64,000 nt of DNA from Thermoproteota archaeon (lineage in GTDB: Archaea; Thermoproteota; Nitrososphaeria; Nitrososphaerales; Nitrosopumilaceae): contig QQVN01000003.1 in NCBI GenBank assembly GCA_003352285.1, positions 328,490 to 392,489 of the forward strand, given 5' to 3'. Below are positions 1 through 7,464 of this stretch, one piece after another. Position numbers and translations under genes: made by a program. Under the pieces are notes generated by a model, which worked only from the letters and a program-made list of their open reading frames with translations, was not told the DNA's origin and did not search any database. Every line of letters begins with the position of its first letter. The first letter of the stretch is position 1.

Positions 1-248
1 TAGGCCAGATGCTCTACATGTTTGACTATAATGTACGGCAAACTAGTATACTGGGTCTTGTTGGTGCTGGTGGAATTGGGTACTACATAATTAATTATAT
101 TCAATTCTTTGAATACGGAAAAGCCGCCGTTTTCATGTCTGTGGTACTCATTGTTGTTTTGGTAATAGATTGGGTCAGCGTTAGAATTAGAGACAAGTAC
201 ATTATCAAATCTCAACGGGGTTTGGAAATTAAATTAAAACAAAAATAA
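1..248 (+). CDS. C-terminal end of a phosphonate-type ABC transporter permease (PhnE-like), cut by the window edge
   Basis: The open frame runs in from the left edge (first full codon at base 3) and ends at a TAA. The visible part contains a conserved permease loop with GLVGAGGIGYY, typical of PhnE and MetI-type inner-membrane permeases, followed by a last membrane helix rich in V, I and L and a basic tail. This matches the end of phosphonate/organophosphate import permeases. The substrate cannot be told from this fragment, and the partner ATPase and binding protein would lie outside the window to the left. Confidence 0.65.
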   Translation, partial: GQMLYMFDYNVRQTSILGLVGAGGIGYYIINYIQFFEYGKAAVFMSVVLIVVLVIDWVSVRIRDKYIIKSQRGLEIKLKQK

Positions 249-314
249 TTTAAGACAAACTAGAATCTTTCTTGGAGCTTTTTCTACTAATGAATACCGA
301 TAATCCTATCCAAT

Positions 315-647
315 TCATCTAGGAAAGTAAAACATCACAGCTATACCAACTAAAACAACTATCGAGCCAATTATCTCAAACCTGTCTGGTTTCTTTTTGT
401 CAACCCAGTATCCCCAAATAATTGATGCAACAACAAAGATTCCTCCATAGGTAGCATAGACCTTGCCAAAATCTGCAGGCTGAAAAGTCATGCTAATTCC
501 ATAGGAAAACAAAACCAAACCACCAATCAAACCAAATATCTTTCCTTTATGATCTCGTAGCCATTTCCATACAAGATAACCTCCACCAATTTCTAACAAG
601 GCTGCAAAAAAGAACAACCCAAGAGTTGATGCAACTACTTCGACCAA
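315..647 (-). CDS. UPF0060 (YnfA-like) four-helix membrane protein, second of a tandem pair
   Basis: This 110-residue protein has four hydrophobic helices and the family hallmark [15 protein letters not shown] near the N-terminus, plus [22 protein letters not shown] before the last helix. Length is the usual one for the family (about 108). Its start overlaps the end of the upstream paralogue by 13 nt, so the two are probably one operon and may form a heterodimer, as paired small multidrug-resistance-type proteins do. Function is unproven; the fold is related to small drug exporters. Confidence 0.85.
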   Translation of the reverse strand: MVEVVASTLGLFFFAALLEIGGGYLVWKWLRDHKGKIFGLIGGLVLFSYGISMTFQPADFGKVYATYGGIFVVASIIWGYWVDKKKPDRFEIIGSIVVLVGIAVMFYFPR

Positions 648-1000
648 ACCTTCTCTCCTTTTCTTGGGTAGTAGAAAATAATCAAGACTCCAATAACTGC
701 AATGACTGTACCAATGATGTCATAGCTGTCAGGTTGTACACCATCTATCAACCAGCCCCAAAATACCGACATTACAATAAAGACTCCACCATAAGCTGCA
801 TAGACTCTGTGAAAGTGAGTCTTTTGAAACGTAGGAACTATCCCATAGAGAAACAACACAAAACCACCAACTGCACCAAGTACAAAGCTAAAATCCTCAC
901 GCAGCCAAAGCCAAACTAGGTAACCGCCACCAATCTCGCAAAGACCAGCTAGAAAGAACAACAGAACTGAAGTAAAAATATTCTTAGATTGTTTACCCAT
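635..1000 (-). CDS. UPF0060 (YnfA-like) four-helix membrane protein, first of a tandem pair
   Basis: A 121-residue paralogue of the following gene, sharing [14 protein letters not shown] and [18 protein letters not shown], with a short extra hydrophilic N-terminus. Four membrane segments are visible. On the minus strand an ATTTTATAAG element lies about 20 nt before the ATG, which would give a leaderless transcript. The pair overlaps by 13 nt and is clearly co-transcribed. Whether it exports a compound is not shown by sequence. Confidence 0.85.
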   Translation of the reverse strand: MGKQSKNIFTSVLLFFLAGLCEIGGGYLVWLWLREDFSFVLGAVGGFVLFLYGIVPTFQKTHFHRVYAAYGGVFIVMSVFWGWLIDGVQPDSYDIIGTVIAVIGVLIIFYYPRKGEKVWSK

Positions 1001-1116
1001 GTAATTTCACTTATAAAATTACAAATTCTTTTTTTGAATTAAACTTACTCAGTACAAATAATAACAATGAAAACAATCCTGACAGCATAGAACACACATC
1101 TGACCAAAATCCAAAC

Positions 1117-1875
1117 ATGATAGACATACTTCTGAGTAGAAAAGAGGTAGACAAAACAGTAGATTCTAACACACTGATAAAAAATGTACAAAACAGAGTC
1201 AATGATTCCTTGGAGAAAGGATATCAGTACACAAGAGTAGTTGATTCTTCAGAAAAATTCCTACGGGAAAGAGTGTTTCAGCAAGTAAAAGCGGCTGTAT
1301 TATACGTGGATCTGGTGGGTTCTACAAAAATCAGTATGCAATTGCCCCCAAACAAACTTTCAACTCTGATAAGCTCATTTTCTCAGGAGATGGCTTATGT
1401 CATAAACGCTCACAACGGATATGTTCTAAAATTTGTCGGCGATGCAGTGATAGGCTATTTTGTCGAAGATGAGACTAGCTCGTTTAAGACTGTAGATAAT
1501 GCTGTAGGCTGTGCAGAATCCATGCTAAAGGTTGTAAGGCGTGGAATAAACCCAATATTGACTGAAAAGGCGGACCTTCAAGAAATTAGCGTAAAGATTG
1601 GAATTGATTTTGGGACAAATGTCGTGGTTAGATATGGTGCAGATGAACAAAGAGCATACGTTGATTTGTTGGGACCAACAATGAATGTTGCATCAAAGAT
1701 TCAAAACTTGGCACAATCAAATCAAATTCTTGTAGGCCAAGACATACATGAGCTACTACATCCAAGTATACAGAAATTTTTTATCGATATCACCGATGAA
1801 TCATCTGGGAAATGGCAACATCGGGCAAAAAATTCAGATAACATTTATCGTGTATATCGATACAAATATGATTAG
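1117..1875 (+). CDS. Class III adenylate/guanylate cyclase catalytic domain protein
   Basis: A 252-residue soluble protein with one class III cyclase domain. The metal-binding aspartates D65 (VLYVDLVGST) and D109 (KFVGDAVIGYF) are present, as are the adenine-selecting pair K105 and D183, which would favour ATP. N190 is kept, but the usual transition-state arginine four residues later is K194. There is no membrane or sensor domain, only about 55 N-terminal residues. It stands alone between a divergent promoter region and a convergent DoxX gene. cAMP synthesis is plausible but activity is uncertain because of the Arg-to-Lys change. Confidence 0.85.
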   Translation: MIDILLSRKEVDKTVDSNTLIKNVQNRVNDSLEKGYQYTRVVDSSEKFLRERVFQQVKAAVLYVDLVGSTKISMQLPPNKLSTLISSFSQEMAYVINAHNGYVLKFVGDAVIGYFVEDETSSFKTVDNAVGCAESMLKVVRRGINPILTEKADLQEISVKIGIDFGTNVVVRYGADEQRAYVDLLGPTMNVASKIQNLAQSNQILVGQDIHELLHPSIQKFFIDITDESSGKWQHRAKNSDNIYRVYRYKYD

Positions 1876-1917
1876 ACATTCTTTCCAAGTAATTCATACT
1901 AAGCTAAATAAAAAAAA

Positions 1918-2340
1918 TTAATGAAGAACTTTTGGCAGTTTTCTAATCTTTGAGACAACAGAGAGTTTGCCTGAGCCAGTAACTATCACAAAAAGAACCA
2001 TTGCTAAAAGAGCAAGATCATAATCCCATCCTCCTTGTGCAATGAAGAATCCATTATTCCATCTAATGTGAAAGATTGCATCTAGAAGTATTACACTAAA
2101 TATTGCTCCAGTAATTCTGGTCATGAAACCTGCAATTAGGAATATTCCTCCAATGGTTTCAGCCAAGGCTATTGGTATCTGTAATTCTGGCGGCAATCCG
2201 AATCCGATTAGATGTTCTCTCCATATTGGATCAAATTTCTGAAGCCCATAAACTACAAAGATTACTCCTACTGAAGATCTGATCCCCCAATAGGTTATCT
2301 CGTGAAGTTTGTTTGTTTTTGAAGTTTGTATAACTTGCAT
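1918..2340 (-). CDS. DoxX family membrane protein
   Basis: A 140-residue protein with four membrane helices and the DoxX pattern RSSVGVIFVVYGLQKF, then PLAE/ETIGGIFLIAGFMTR. DoxX relatives accompany terminal oxidases or thiol-oxidation systems. The gene lies 45 nt downstream of one of seven copies of the palindrome described here, so it probably belongs to the same regulon as the CcdA, DsbA and heme membrane protein genes to the right. Its electron partner is not visible. Confidence 0.85.
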   Translation of the reverse strand: MQVIQTSKTNKLHEITYWGIRSSVGVIFVVYGLQKFDPIWREHLIGFGLPPELQIPIALAETIGGIFLIAGFMTRITGAIFSVILLDAIFHIRWNNGFFIAQGGWDYDLALLAMVLFVIVTGSGKLSVVSKIRKLPKVLH

Positions 2341-2385
2341 TTTTCTTCATTTGGTATTGAAATGATACATAGTAAAGGAGTAGAC

Positions 2386-2399
2386 TTTACAATTGTAAA
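2386..2399. promoter_or_regulatory. Palindromic operator copy 1 (TTTACAATTGTAAA), upstream of the DoxX gene
   Basis: A perfect 14-bp palindrome, 45 nt before the DoxX ATG on the minus strand. The same sequence recurs in six other promoter regions in the next 10 kb, which makes chance unlikely. Confidence 0.75.
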
Positions 2400-2438
2400 A
2401 TCACTAGGAATCAAAACTGAAACTTTACACTACACACT

Positions 2439-3461
2439 TTATTGTGGAATTCTTGCAATCTTGGTTTTTGAAATCATAATGACAGATACCATGCCAATTA
2501 CAAGTATCACTGATACCAAAAGGCCAAACTCGGGAACTACAGTATTGTGATATTTTTCAACAATCGTACTAGAGCTAAAACCAGGAATTACTCCTCCACC
2601 AAAAAGATAGATGTTTTGTCCAACGGTAGTAGTTGTTAACCCATGACGAGCAATAGGCATTGCCTGTTGAACAAACCATCCTTCATCAGGAATGTATGCC
2701 TCATTTTCTTCAAATGTGTATAGAGGTCCTTCACCTCCAACAACAAAGATTGCACCACTAAGAACCGATGCAGACAGACCGCTCCTTGCAGTTGGTAACG
2801 GCGGCAAGACACTCCAAGAATCCGTTTTGTAATCATATACTTCATTTGAATCACTGTTTGACTGCAATGCTCTTCCTCCAACTGCGTATAGTTTACCATC
2901 AAGAACCGCTGTCGCAAGATGTTCTCTTGCAGTTGGCATTGATGATTTCGTTTCCCATGAGTTGGTCAATGGATCATACATCTCGTTTTCTGCACGGGTA
3001 AACTTGTTGAATCCTCCAACTGCAAAGAGTTTTCCATCAACAAATTTAGCACTCAATGCACCCCTTGCAGTAGGCATCTCAGCACCAAAACTCCAAGAAT
3101 CTTTCTTTGAATCATAAATTAACAGGGAAACATTTGGAATCCATCCCTCAAGATATCCTCCTACAACATACACTTTATCCTCATGAGAAGCAACTCCTGC
3201 ATGATGTAGCTCCAACGGCATAGGTTTTGCGGAACCCCATGATTCCTTTGTCGTATCAAACACAAACGCTGTCCTTGTTGGATTGTCAGCATTATCGAGT
3301 CCTCCGATTACAAAAATTTTATCACCTATTGCGGCAGAGCCCGCCTCGGATCTTCTCTCAGGCAATTCTGGAAGAGTATTCCACCCCTGAGAATCCTGCT
3401 CAGCAAAAACTGATGGAAAAGCAAAAATCAGAAGAATTGAAAAAATAAAAATCTCTTTCAT
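2439..3461 (-). CDS. Secreted Kelch-repeat protein with PEFG-CTERM sorting signal
   Basis: A 340-residue protein: signal peptide (residues 1-20, ending FAEQ), then about five or six Kelch blades with the usual pattern of hydrophobics, GG doublet and W (for example VYVVGGYLEGW, KLYAVGGRAL, AIFVVGGEGP), forming a probable beta-propeller. The C-terminus has VVPEFG, a hydrophobic helix and a short basic tail, which is the thaumarchaeal PEFG-CTERM signal processed by an archaeosortase, so the protein should be anchored at the cell surface. The ligand is unknown. No copy of the palindrome lies directly before its start. Confidence 0.85.
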   Translation of the reverse strand: MKEIFIFSILLIFAFPSVFAEQDSQGWNTLPELPERRSEAGSAAIGDKIFVIGGLDNADNPTRTAFVFDTTKESWGSAKPMPLELHHAGVASHEDKVYVVGGYLEGWIPNVSLLIYDSKKDSWSFGAEMPTARGALSAKFVDGKLFAVGGFNKFTRAENEMYDPLTNSWETKSSMPTAREHLATAVLDGKLYAVGGRALQSNSDSNEVYDYKTDSWSVLPPLPTARSGLSASVLSGAIFVVGGEGPLYTFEENEAYIPDEGWFVQQAMPIARHGLTTTTVGQNIYLFGGGVIPGFSSSTIVEKYHNTVVPEFGLLVSVILVIGMVSVIMISKTKIARIPQ

Positions 3462-3508
3462 GGTTTAACTAGCAGAAAGTAACTAAAAACATCTTTGTGA
3501 ATGATTTA

Positions 3509-4066
3509 CTATTTCATCATGTGATTCTCGTGATTCATGGGCATCATATCCTGCATCTGCTCCATGTGTCTTTGCATCATTTGAACCATTTGTGAGTTAA
3601 ATTCTTCATCTGAAATTTCTGATGAGAGAAGAGACTGCATCTCATTTACGTGCTCATTCATGTACTGGATCATCTTCTGTCGTGTTTCTGGATTCTCCAT
3701 TATCTGCATCATCATTTCCTGACCTTTCATGCTAGAACCCATGGCTTTTGACATGTCCTTCATTGCTTCTGGATTCTCAGCCATATGAGCCACCATCTGC
3801 AATCTGATCTTTGGATCATTTAACATAACTCCCATCATCTCCATCATGAAATCATGATCGTCACTCATTACCTCAGACATCATCTGTGCATGCTGGGCAT
3901 CTGCCATCCATCCCTTCATGGCTTCGGTATTCATCATGTTTCCATGTTGGGGATTATCCATCATGATATTTCCCTGATTAGAGCCTTGTAAGGCAGTAAA
4001 ACCAACTCCTATTCCTACAAAGAAAACAGCAGCTGTAATTATTATCCAAACGTTTTGTTTTGGCAT
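3509..4066 (-). CDS. Membrane-anchored Met-rich protein, possible metal (copper) binder
   Basis: A 185-residue protein with one N-terminal membrane helix and an exported, strikingly Met-rich domain (over 40 Met), with repeated NPE- and MMQ-type helices such as MQIMENPETRQKM and a His/Met tail MNHENHMMK. Met- and His-rich extracytoplasmic proteins often bind Cu(I) or Ag(I), and its neighbours favour this, but no known domain was recognised. It lies just left of the palindrome-controlled thiol/metal genes. Confidence 0.7.
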   Translation of the reverse strand: MPKQNVWIIITAAVFFVGIGVGFTALQGSNQGNIMMDNPQHGNMMNTEAMKGWMADAQHAQMMSEVMSDDHDFMMEMMGVMLNDPKIRLQMVAHMAENPEAMKDMSKAMGSSMKGQEMMMQIMENPETRQKMIQYMNEHVNEMQSLLSSEISDEEFNSQMVQMMQRHMEQMQDMMPMNHENHMMK

Positions 4067-4144
4067 ATTTGCAGATAATTTGAGTTGCTCTATTTAGAGA
4101 TATCTTGAAATGTAATCTACAAAATATTTTTCTGAATTTTTTCT

Positions 4145-4348
4145 TTACGTTGTTAATTCAGGCTTTATCGTCCATGCAATACCAAGTACAACAAAAGGAA
4201 TAGACATGAGACCAACAATTCCCAAAATTGTGTAAAACGATGATTCAGAAACGGAAGAATTGTTTATCAGCCAAGGTAGTGGCAACGATATTACAAACCA
4301 GATGACTGCAAGTAATATGTACAGTTTAATCTTTTTAGATTTGTACAA
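4145..4348 (-). CDS. Small two-helix membrane protein, unknown function
   Basis: A 67-residue protein with two membrane helices joined by a short loop (NNSSVSES) and basic N-terminus. The start is TTG, 38 nt from operator copy 2, which it shares with the divergent zinc-ribbon gene. No family recognised; membership of the palindrome regulon is the only clue. Confidence 0.6.
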   Translation of the reverse strand: MYKSKKIKLYILLAVIWFVISLPLPWLINNSSVSESSFYTILGIVGLMSIPFVVLGIAWTIKPELTT

Positions 4349-4386
4349 TGAAAAATTTTCTTTGATGTTGTATTAATTCTGATACC

Positions 4387-4400
4387 TTTCCAATTGTAAA
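4387..4400. promoter_or_regulatory. Palindromic operator copy 2 (TTTCCAATTGTAAA), between divergent genes
   Basis: Matches the 14-bp palindrome with one change. It lies 38 nt before the minus-strand membrane protein and 44 nt before the plus-strand zinc-ribbon gene. On the plus strand it is followed by TATTGTTAAGTATC, a TATA-like element seen at several other copies. Confidence 0.7.
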
Positions 4401-4444
4401 GTTCTATTGTTAAGTATCTGTAAGCAACGCATTAACCCAGAATC

Positions 4445-4663
4445 ATGAATTCATGCAAAGGCATTTGTCAGAAATTCAAAGCAAAGACGTATCGAGGAAA
4501 AAGCAGATATGAAGACGGACAAAGGCGTTGCCAGACATGCACAATCTTTTTGAAATGGAGTAAGAACAGATGTCCTTGCTGTAACAGTCTATTGCGGATT
4601 ACTCCTAGGGCAAACAACTCACGAAAAACTCTCCGTAAAAAAAGAAACTTTGTTTGGATTTGA
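4445..4663 (+). CDS. Small basic zinc-ribbon protein, paralogue of the gene at 7891
   Basis: A 72-residue, very basic protein with seven or more Cys arranged C-x3-C near the start (CKGIC), C-x2-C (CQTC) and C-x-C-C (CPCCN), suggesting one or two zinc sites. About half its residues match the 85-residue protein encoded at 7891, including RYxxGQ and the basic tail. Both genes sit in palindrome-controlled units. It could bind nucleic acid or be a structural zinc protein; no function is known to me. Confidence 0.75.
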   Translation: MNSCKGICQKFKAKTYRGKSRYEDGQRRCQTCTIFLKWSKNRCPCCNSLLRITPRANNSRKTLRKKRNFVWI

Positions 4664-4683
4664 GCATAAAGACAACCGTGCAT

Positions 4684-4697
4684 TTTACATTTGTAAA
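4684..4697. promoter_or_regulatory. Palindromic operator copy 3 (TTTACATTTGTAAA), upstream of the CcdA-YHS-thioredoxin operon
   Basis: The 14-bp element differs from the consensus only in the centre. It ends 37 nt before the CcdA ATG and is followed by GTTTATTCGTTAAGTATC, closely similar to the sequence after copy 2. Confidence 0.75.
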
Positions 4698-4734
4698 GTT
4701 TATTCGTTAAGTATCCCTGCATGTATTCTAAATC

Positions 4735-5724
4735 ATGTCAGAATATCAGACCATTACAAAAAAGTCTATGGTAATTGTAATGTTTGCATTATTTTCACTC
4801 ATCTTTGTTGGTGCAATATTTTCTGCCACAAGTAACATAGCAGTTGAAGGTGGAGAACATGTATCATATCTGTCATGGATTGTTATTGCATATGCTGCTG
4901 GGCTTTCTATGATTATACTACCGTGCACTTTGCCTCTTGTATTCATAATAGTACCAATGAGCATGGGACAGGGATACAGAAAAGGACTGTCAATGGCATT
5001 ACTATTTGGAGCAGGCCTTACGATAACCATTACTGCTTATGGGATAGGAGTGGCATACTTTGGTCAGACAGCCTCCTTGGATCAGATCTCAACAATTATG
5101 TTCTTAATTGCTGGTGTGGCGGCGTTCGTATTTGGACTCTCACAGCTAAAACTTGTCTCAATTCGGCTTCCCTCGTACTCAGGAACCCCCAAATTCATTC
5201 AAAAAAGAGGCGATTTTTCAAAATCATTCTTCATGGGTATACTGTTAGGAAATGCAGGAGTTGGTTGCCCCAATCCATTATTCTATTGGCTTTTGATATA
5301 CATTGCAGGAACTGGGAGCTTGGAAATTGGAGCTTCACTAGGAGTAGTGCACGGAGTCGGCAGGGCAATTCCATTAATACTAATGTCCGTTCTTGCTGTG
5401 CTGGGAATTAACGCAACAAAGAGTCTTACTGTTAAGAGAGCTTCAATTGAGAAAGCAACTGGATGGATGCTATTAGTTATTGGTTCTTTTTTGATAATCA
5501 ATGGACTTCCAGAAGGTCATGAATGGTATGAAGAAACATTTGTTCATCAAGGGTGGAACAAATTAATTGACATGACGCCAGTATCATCAGAGTACATGAT
5601 GGATGAACATGAACATGGTCATGAGGAATCACTTAATCTAAACTTCGAATTAATTCTGTTATTGTTACTAGGTTCACCAATTGTAGCATACTTTATTTCT
5701 AAGAAAAGGAAGGTTACAACATGA
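4735..5724 (+). CDS. ccdA: CcdA/DsbD-type transmembrane thiol-disulfide carrier
   Basis: A 329-residue membrane protein with about eight helices. The two relay cysteines typical of CcdA/DsbD are visible: C64 in LPCTLPL and C178 in GVGCPNP. Such proteins pass reducing equivalents from cytosolic thioredoxin to extracytoplasmic thiols, for cytochrome or cupredoxin maturation. A His/Glu-rich patch (DEHEHGHEE) before the last helix could bind metal. Its stop overlaps the next ATG (ATGA), and a YHS protein and a small thioredoxin follow, so the operon supplies carrier, metal-binding partner and reductant. Confidence 0.88.
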   Translation: MSEYQTITKKSMVIVMFALFSLIFVGAIFSATSNIAVEGGEHVSYLSWIVIAYAAGLSMIILPCTLPLVFIIVPMSMGQGYRKGLSMALLFGAGLTITITAYGIGVAYFGQTASLDQISTIMFLIAGVAAFVFGLSQLKLVSIRLPSYSGTPKFIQKRGDFSKSFFMGILLGNAGVGCPNPLFYWLLIYIAGTGSLEIGASLGVVHGVGRAIPLILMSVLAVLGINATKSLTVKRASIEKATGWMLLVIGSFLIINGLPEGHEWYEETFVHQGWNKLIDMTPVSSEYMMDEHEHGHEESLNLNFELILLLLLGSPIVAYFISKKRKVTT

Positions 5725-5864
5725 AAGATCCTGTTTGTGGAATGGACGTCAATGATAAAGGTGAGACAATAACACATGGAGGAAAAGAATTCAGGTTCTG
5801 CTGTGCTAGCTGTAGGTGGGCATTTGAGAAAAATCCTGAACAATTTCTGAATAATGACTCTTAA
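5721..5864 (+). CDS. YHS-domain metal-binding mini-protein (47 aa)
   Basis: A 47-residue protein that is essentially a single YHS domain: DPVCGMDV at the start, GGKEFRFCCASC in the middle, then FEKNPEQF. Cysteines C6, C27, C28 and C31 can bind soft metal ions. The same domain is found at the N-terminus of copper ATPases and next to TRASH-type copper regulators. It overlaps CcdA by four bases and the thioredoxin by eleven, so the three are translationally coupled. Copper or mercury chaperoning is an inference. Confidence 0.85.
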   Translation: MKDPVCGMDVNDKGETITHGGKEFRFCCASCRWAFEKNPEQFLNNDS

Positions 5865-6084
5865 GATTGAAGTTTTAACCACGCCTGATTGTTCAAGCTG
5901 TTCAAGGCTTGAAGAGATGTTAGACAAGATGGGAGTAAGCTACGACATAATTGATGTAACTCAGAAGCCAGAATATCTTGAGAAATATCCTATCTATACA
6001 GCACCTGGCTTGGTGGTAAATGATAAGCTAGTATATACAGGAATACCAAAAAAAGAAGAGTTAGAATCATTAATTAAAAAATAA
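5854..6084 (+). CDS. Small thioredoxin/glutaredoxin-fold protein with CSSC motif
   Basis: A 76-residue thioredoxin-like protein. The redox motif is C13-S-S-C16 directly after the first strand (EVLTTPDCSSC), and the cis-proline region TAPGLVVNDKLVYTGIP follows. There is no signal peptide, so it should act in the cytosol as the electron donor to the CcdA protein encoded just upstream. Start overlaps the YHS gene. Small size and lack of extra helices resemble the minimal archaeal redoxins. Confidence 0.85.
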   Translation: MTLKIEVLTTPDCSSCSRLEEMLDKMGVSYDIIDVTQKPEYLEKYPIYTAPGLVVNDKLVYTGIPKKEELESLIKK

Positions 6085-6092
6085 TTTCTGAC

Positions 6093-6530
6093 TTAGGGTG
6101 ATTTTTTTATGAGTGCTTCTATTCTTCCACGATATTTTTCTTTGTAGAGTGATTTACAGGAACTACAACAAAAGAATCTCTCAATGTTTGCAAATTTTAA
6201 AACAGTTGGTTTTTTTCCAACTGGTCCCTCACATAAATCACAAACCATCTTTACTGACATCTTTTTTGAGAAATCAACATTAGGAACATCTGTTTCTGTG
6301 TGAACTCGCTCAAGTTTTGTTAGCTGTTTTTTCTGAAGTTTACTTGCATCAATTAGAGGTACAACGGATTTTATCAGGCCGACATTTACCAATCTCTGAT
6401 ATCGAAACTTTACGGTGGGAGTGCTAATTTTTAACTCTCTTGAGATCTGTCTAAATGACTTTCTACCATCTTCCATTAGGGACTTGATTATTGCAACGTC
6501 TGTCTCATCTAGTTCGTGAGTCATATTCAT
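6093..6530 (-). CDS. Lrp/AsnC-type HTH regulator with C-terminal TRASH metal-sensing domain
   Basis: A 145-residue regulator: Lrp-like winged helix (about residues 8-55, with SFRQISRELKISTPTVKFR), a linker, then a TRASH domain with C97-x2-C100, and C121, C122 and C125 in FFCCSSC. This domain order is that of archaeal CopR/CopT copper regulators. I place the start at the ATG at 6530, not at an upstream ATG at 6557, because that one would sit 6 nt from operator copy 4, inside the promoter. It is the only regulator in the palindrome cluster and is itself fronted by the palindrome, so it is the best candidate to bind it. Confidence 0.85.
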   Translation of the reverse strand: MNMTHELDETDVAIIKSLMEDGRKSFRQISRELKISTPTVKFRYQRLVNVGLIKSVVPLIDASKLQKKQLTKLERVHTETDVPNVDFSKKMSVKMVCDLCEGPVGKKPTVLKFANIERFFCCSSCKSLYKEKYRGRIEALIKKSP

Positions 6531-6562
6531 GATTAGCTTGCCTAGATATTTATTCACTAAAC

Positions 6563-6576
6563 TTTACATTTGTAAA
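6563..6576. promoter_or_regulatory. Palindromic operator copy 4, upstream of the TRASH regulator (autoregulation)
   Basis: TTTACATTTGTAAA within a 20-bp near-perfect dyad (6560-6579, flanks AAC and GTT extend the symmetry). It lies 32 nt before the chosen regulator start and is followed on the minus strand by GAATAAATATCT, TATA-like. Confidence 0.75.
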
Positions 6577-6598
6577 GTTAGGCTCTTCTAGCCTTGGC

Positions 6599-7372
6599 CT
6601 AGTTTGAAAGCTTTTCATTTAAAATCTCTTGGAATACAGAATATGGCTGGGCACCAATAATCCTTGTAAATCCCGTTTTTTCATTTCCCACAAAGAATCC
6701 AGGGGTACCTGTGACTCCGTATTGTCTTCCATCCTCAAGATCTGCGTTAATCTCTGCAAGATATTTCCCACTCTCAAAACAGTCGTTAAACTCTTGCATA
6801 TCTAGATCAAGACTCGAGGCATATTGCTTGAATGTGTTGACTGCCACAGGGATCTCAAGATCTTGCCAATTCTTCTGATTCACAAACAGCAGATCATGAT
6901 ATTCCCAGAATTTTCCTTGATCATCTGCACATTCAGAGGCCAATGCTGCAGGAACTGCATTGGGATGAATTCCCTGAATTGGAAAATCCCTGTACACAAA
7001 ATTCACCTTTCCTGTTGACAAATAGTTTTGTTCAAGCAATGGTAATGTCGTTCTATGAAACCTTTCACAGAAAGGACATTGAAAGTCTGAGAACTCCACG
7101 ATTGTAATTTCAGCATCTGGATTTCCCTTGATGGGATCATCATCTAGTGAAATAAACAGAGTGGTAGAACCTGTCTGGGGTTGTGTTGGCTGAGTACGGG
7201 TTGGACCTATAACATCCTCTGCATTTTGAATTATTATCGGCTGTGGTGGATTGAATTCAGAAGCAAAAACATATCCTCCTAGGAATGCGGCAATTACAGC
7301 AGCTGATACTAACGAAATTAGCAGTTTGTTGTTGGAACTCTTTGCAACTTTACCTTGTTCTGACTCACTCAT
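6599..7372 (-). CDS. DsbA-like membrane-anchored thiol oxidoreductase
   Basis: A 257-residue protein with an N-terminal membrane helix (about residues 17-37), a Pro/Thr/Gln-rich linker and a DsbA-like thioredoxin domain. The active site is C99-P-F-C102 (DFQCPFC); the cis-proline loop is YGVTGTPGFFVG. It should oxidise or isomerise disulfides outside the membrane. An operator copy lies 38 nt upstream, with TTATATA 24 nt before the ATG, shared with the divergent fibronectin-like gene. It complements CcdA, which would supply reducing power. Confidence 0.9.
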   Translation of the reverse strand: MSESEQGKVAKSSNNKLLISLVSAAVIAAFLGGYVFASEFNPPQPIIIQNAEDVIGPTRTQPTQPQTGSTTLFISLDDDPIKGNPDAEITIVEFSDFQCPFCERFHRTTLPLLEQNYLSTGKVNFVYRDFPIQGIHPNAVPAALASECADDQGKFWEYHDLLFVNQKNWQDLEIPVAVNTFKQYASSLDLDMQEFNDCFESGKYLAEINADLEDGRQYGVTGTPGFFVGNEKTGFTRIIGAQPYSVFQEILNEKLSN

Positions 7373-7410
7373 TGCAACTAATTAAAACCGATTGTATATA
7401 ACAACAGAAC

Positions 7411-7424
7411 CTTACAATTGTAAA
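7411..7424. promoter_or_regulatory. Palindromic operator copy 5 (CTTACAATTGTAAA), shared by divergent genes
   Basis: One mismatch from consensus. It lies 38 nt from the DsbA start and 40 nt from the TTG start at 7465. On each side a TATA-like element follows about 10 nt later (TTGTTATATA on the left, TTGTTATTTA on the right), a symmetrical divergent promoter. Confidence 0.75.
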
Positions 7425-7464
7425 ATGGTATTGTTATTTATCTCAAAATCACACGTATCATATC

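Noticed and set aside
626..919. 97-codon plus-strand frame over the two UPF0060 genes
   Set aside because: It reads across the two minus-strand genes, has no motif and no start signal; a shadow frame.
2326..2550. 74-codon plus-strand frame through operator copy 1
   Set aside because: It overlaps the operator and both neighbouring minus-strand genes, so it would destroy the promoter layout; a shadow.
4145..4348. Possible extension of this gene across the palindrome
   Set aside because: The TTG start agrees with the 38-nt spacing seen at other copies, so no longer start is needed.
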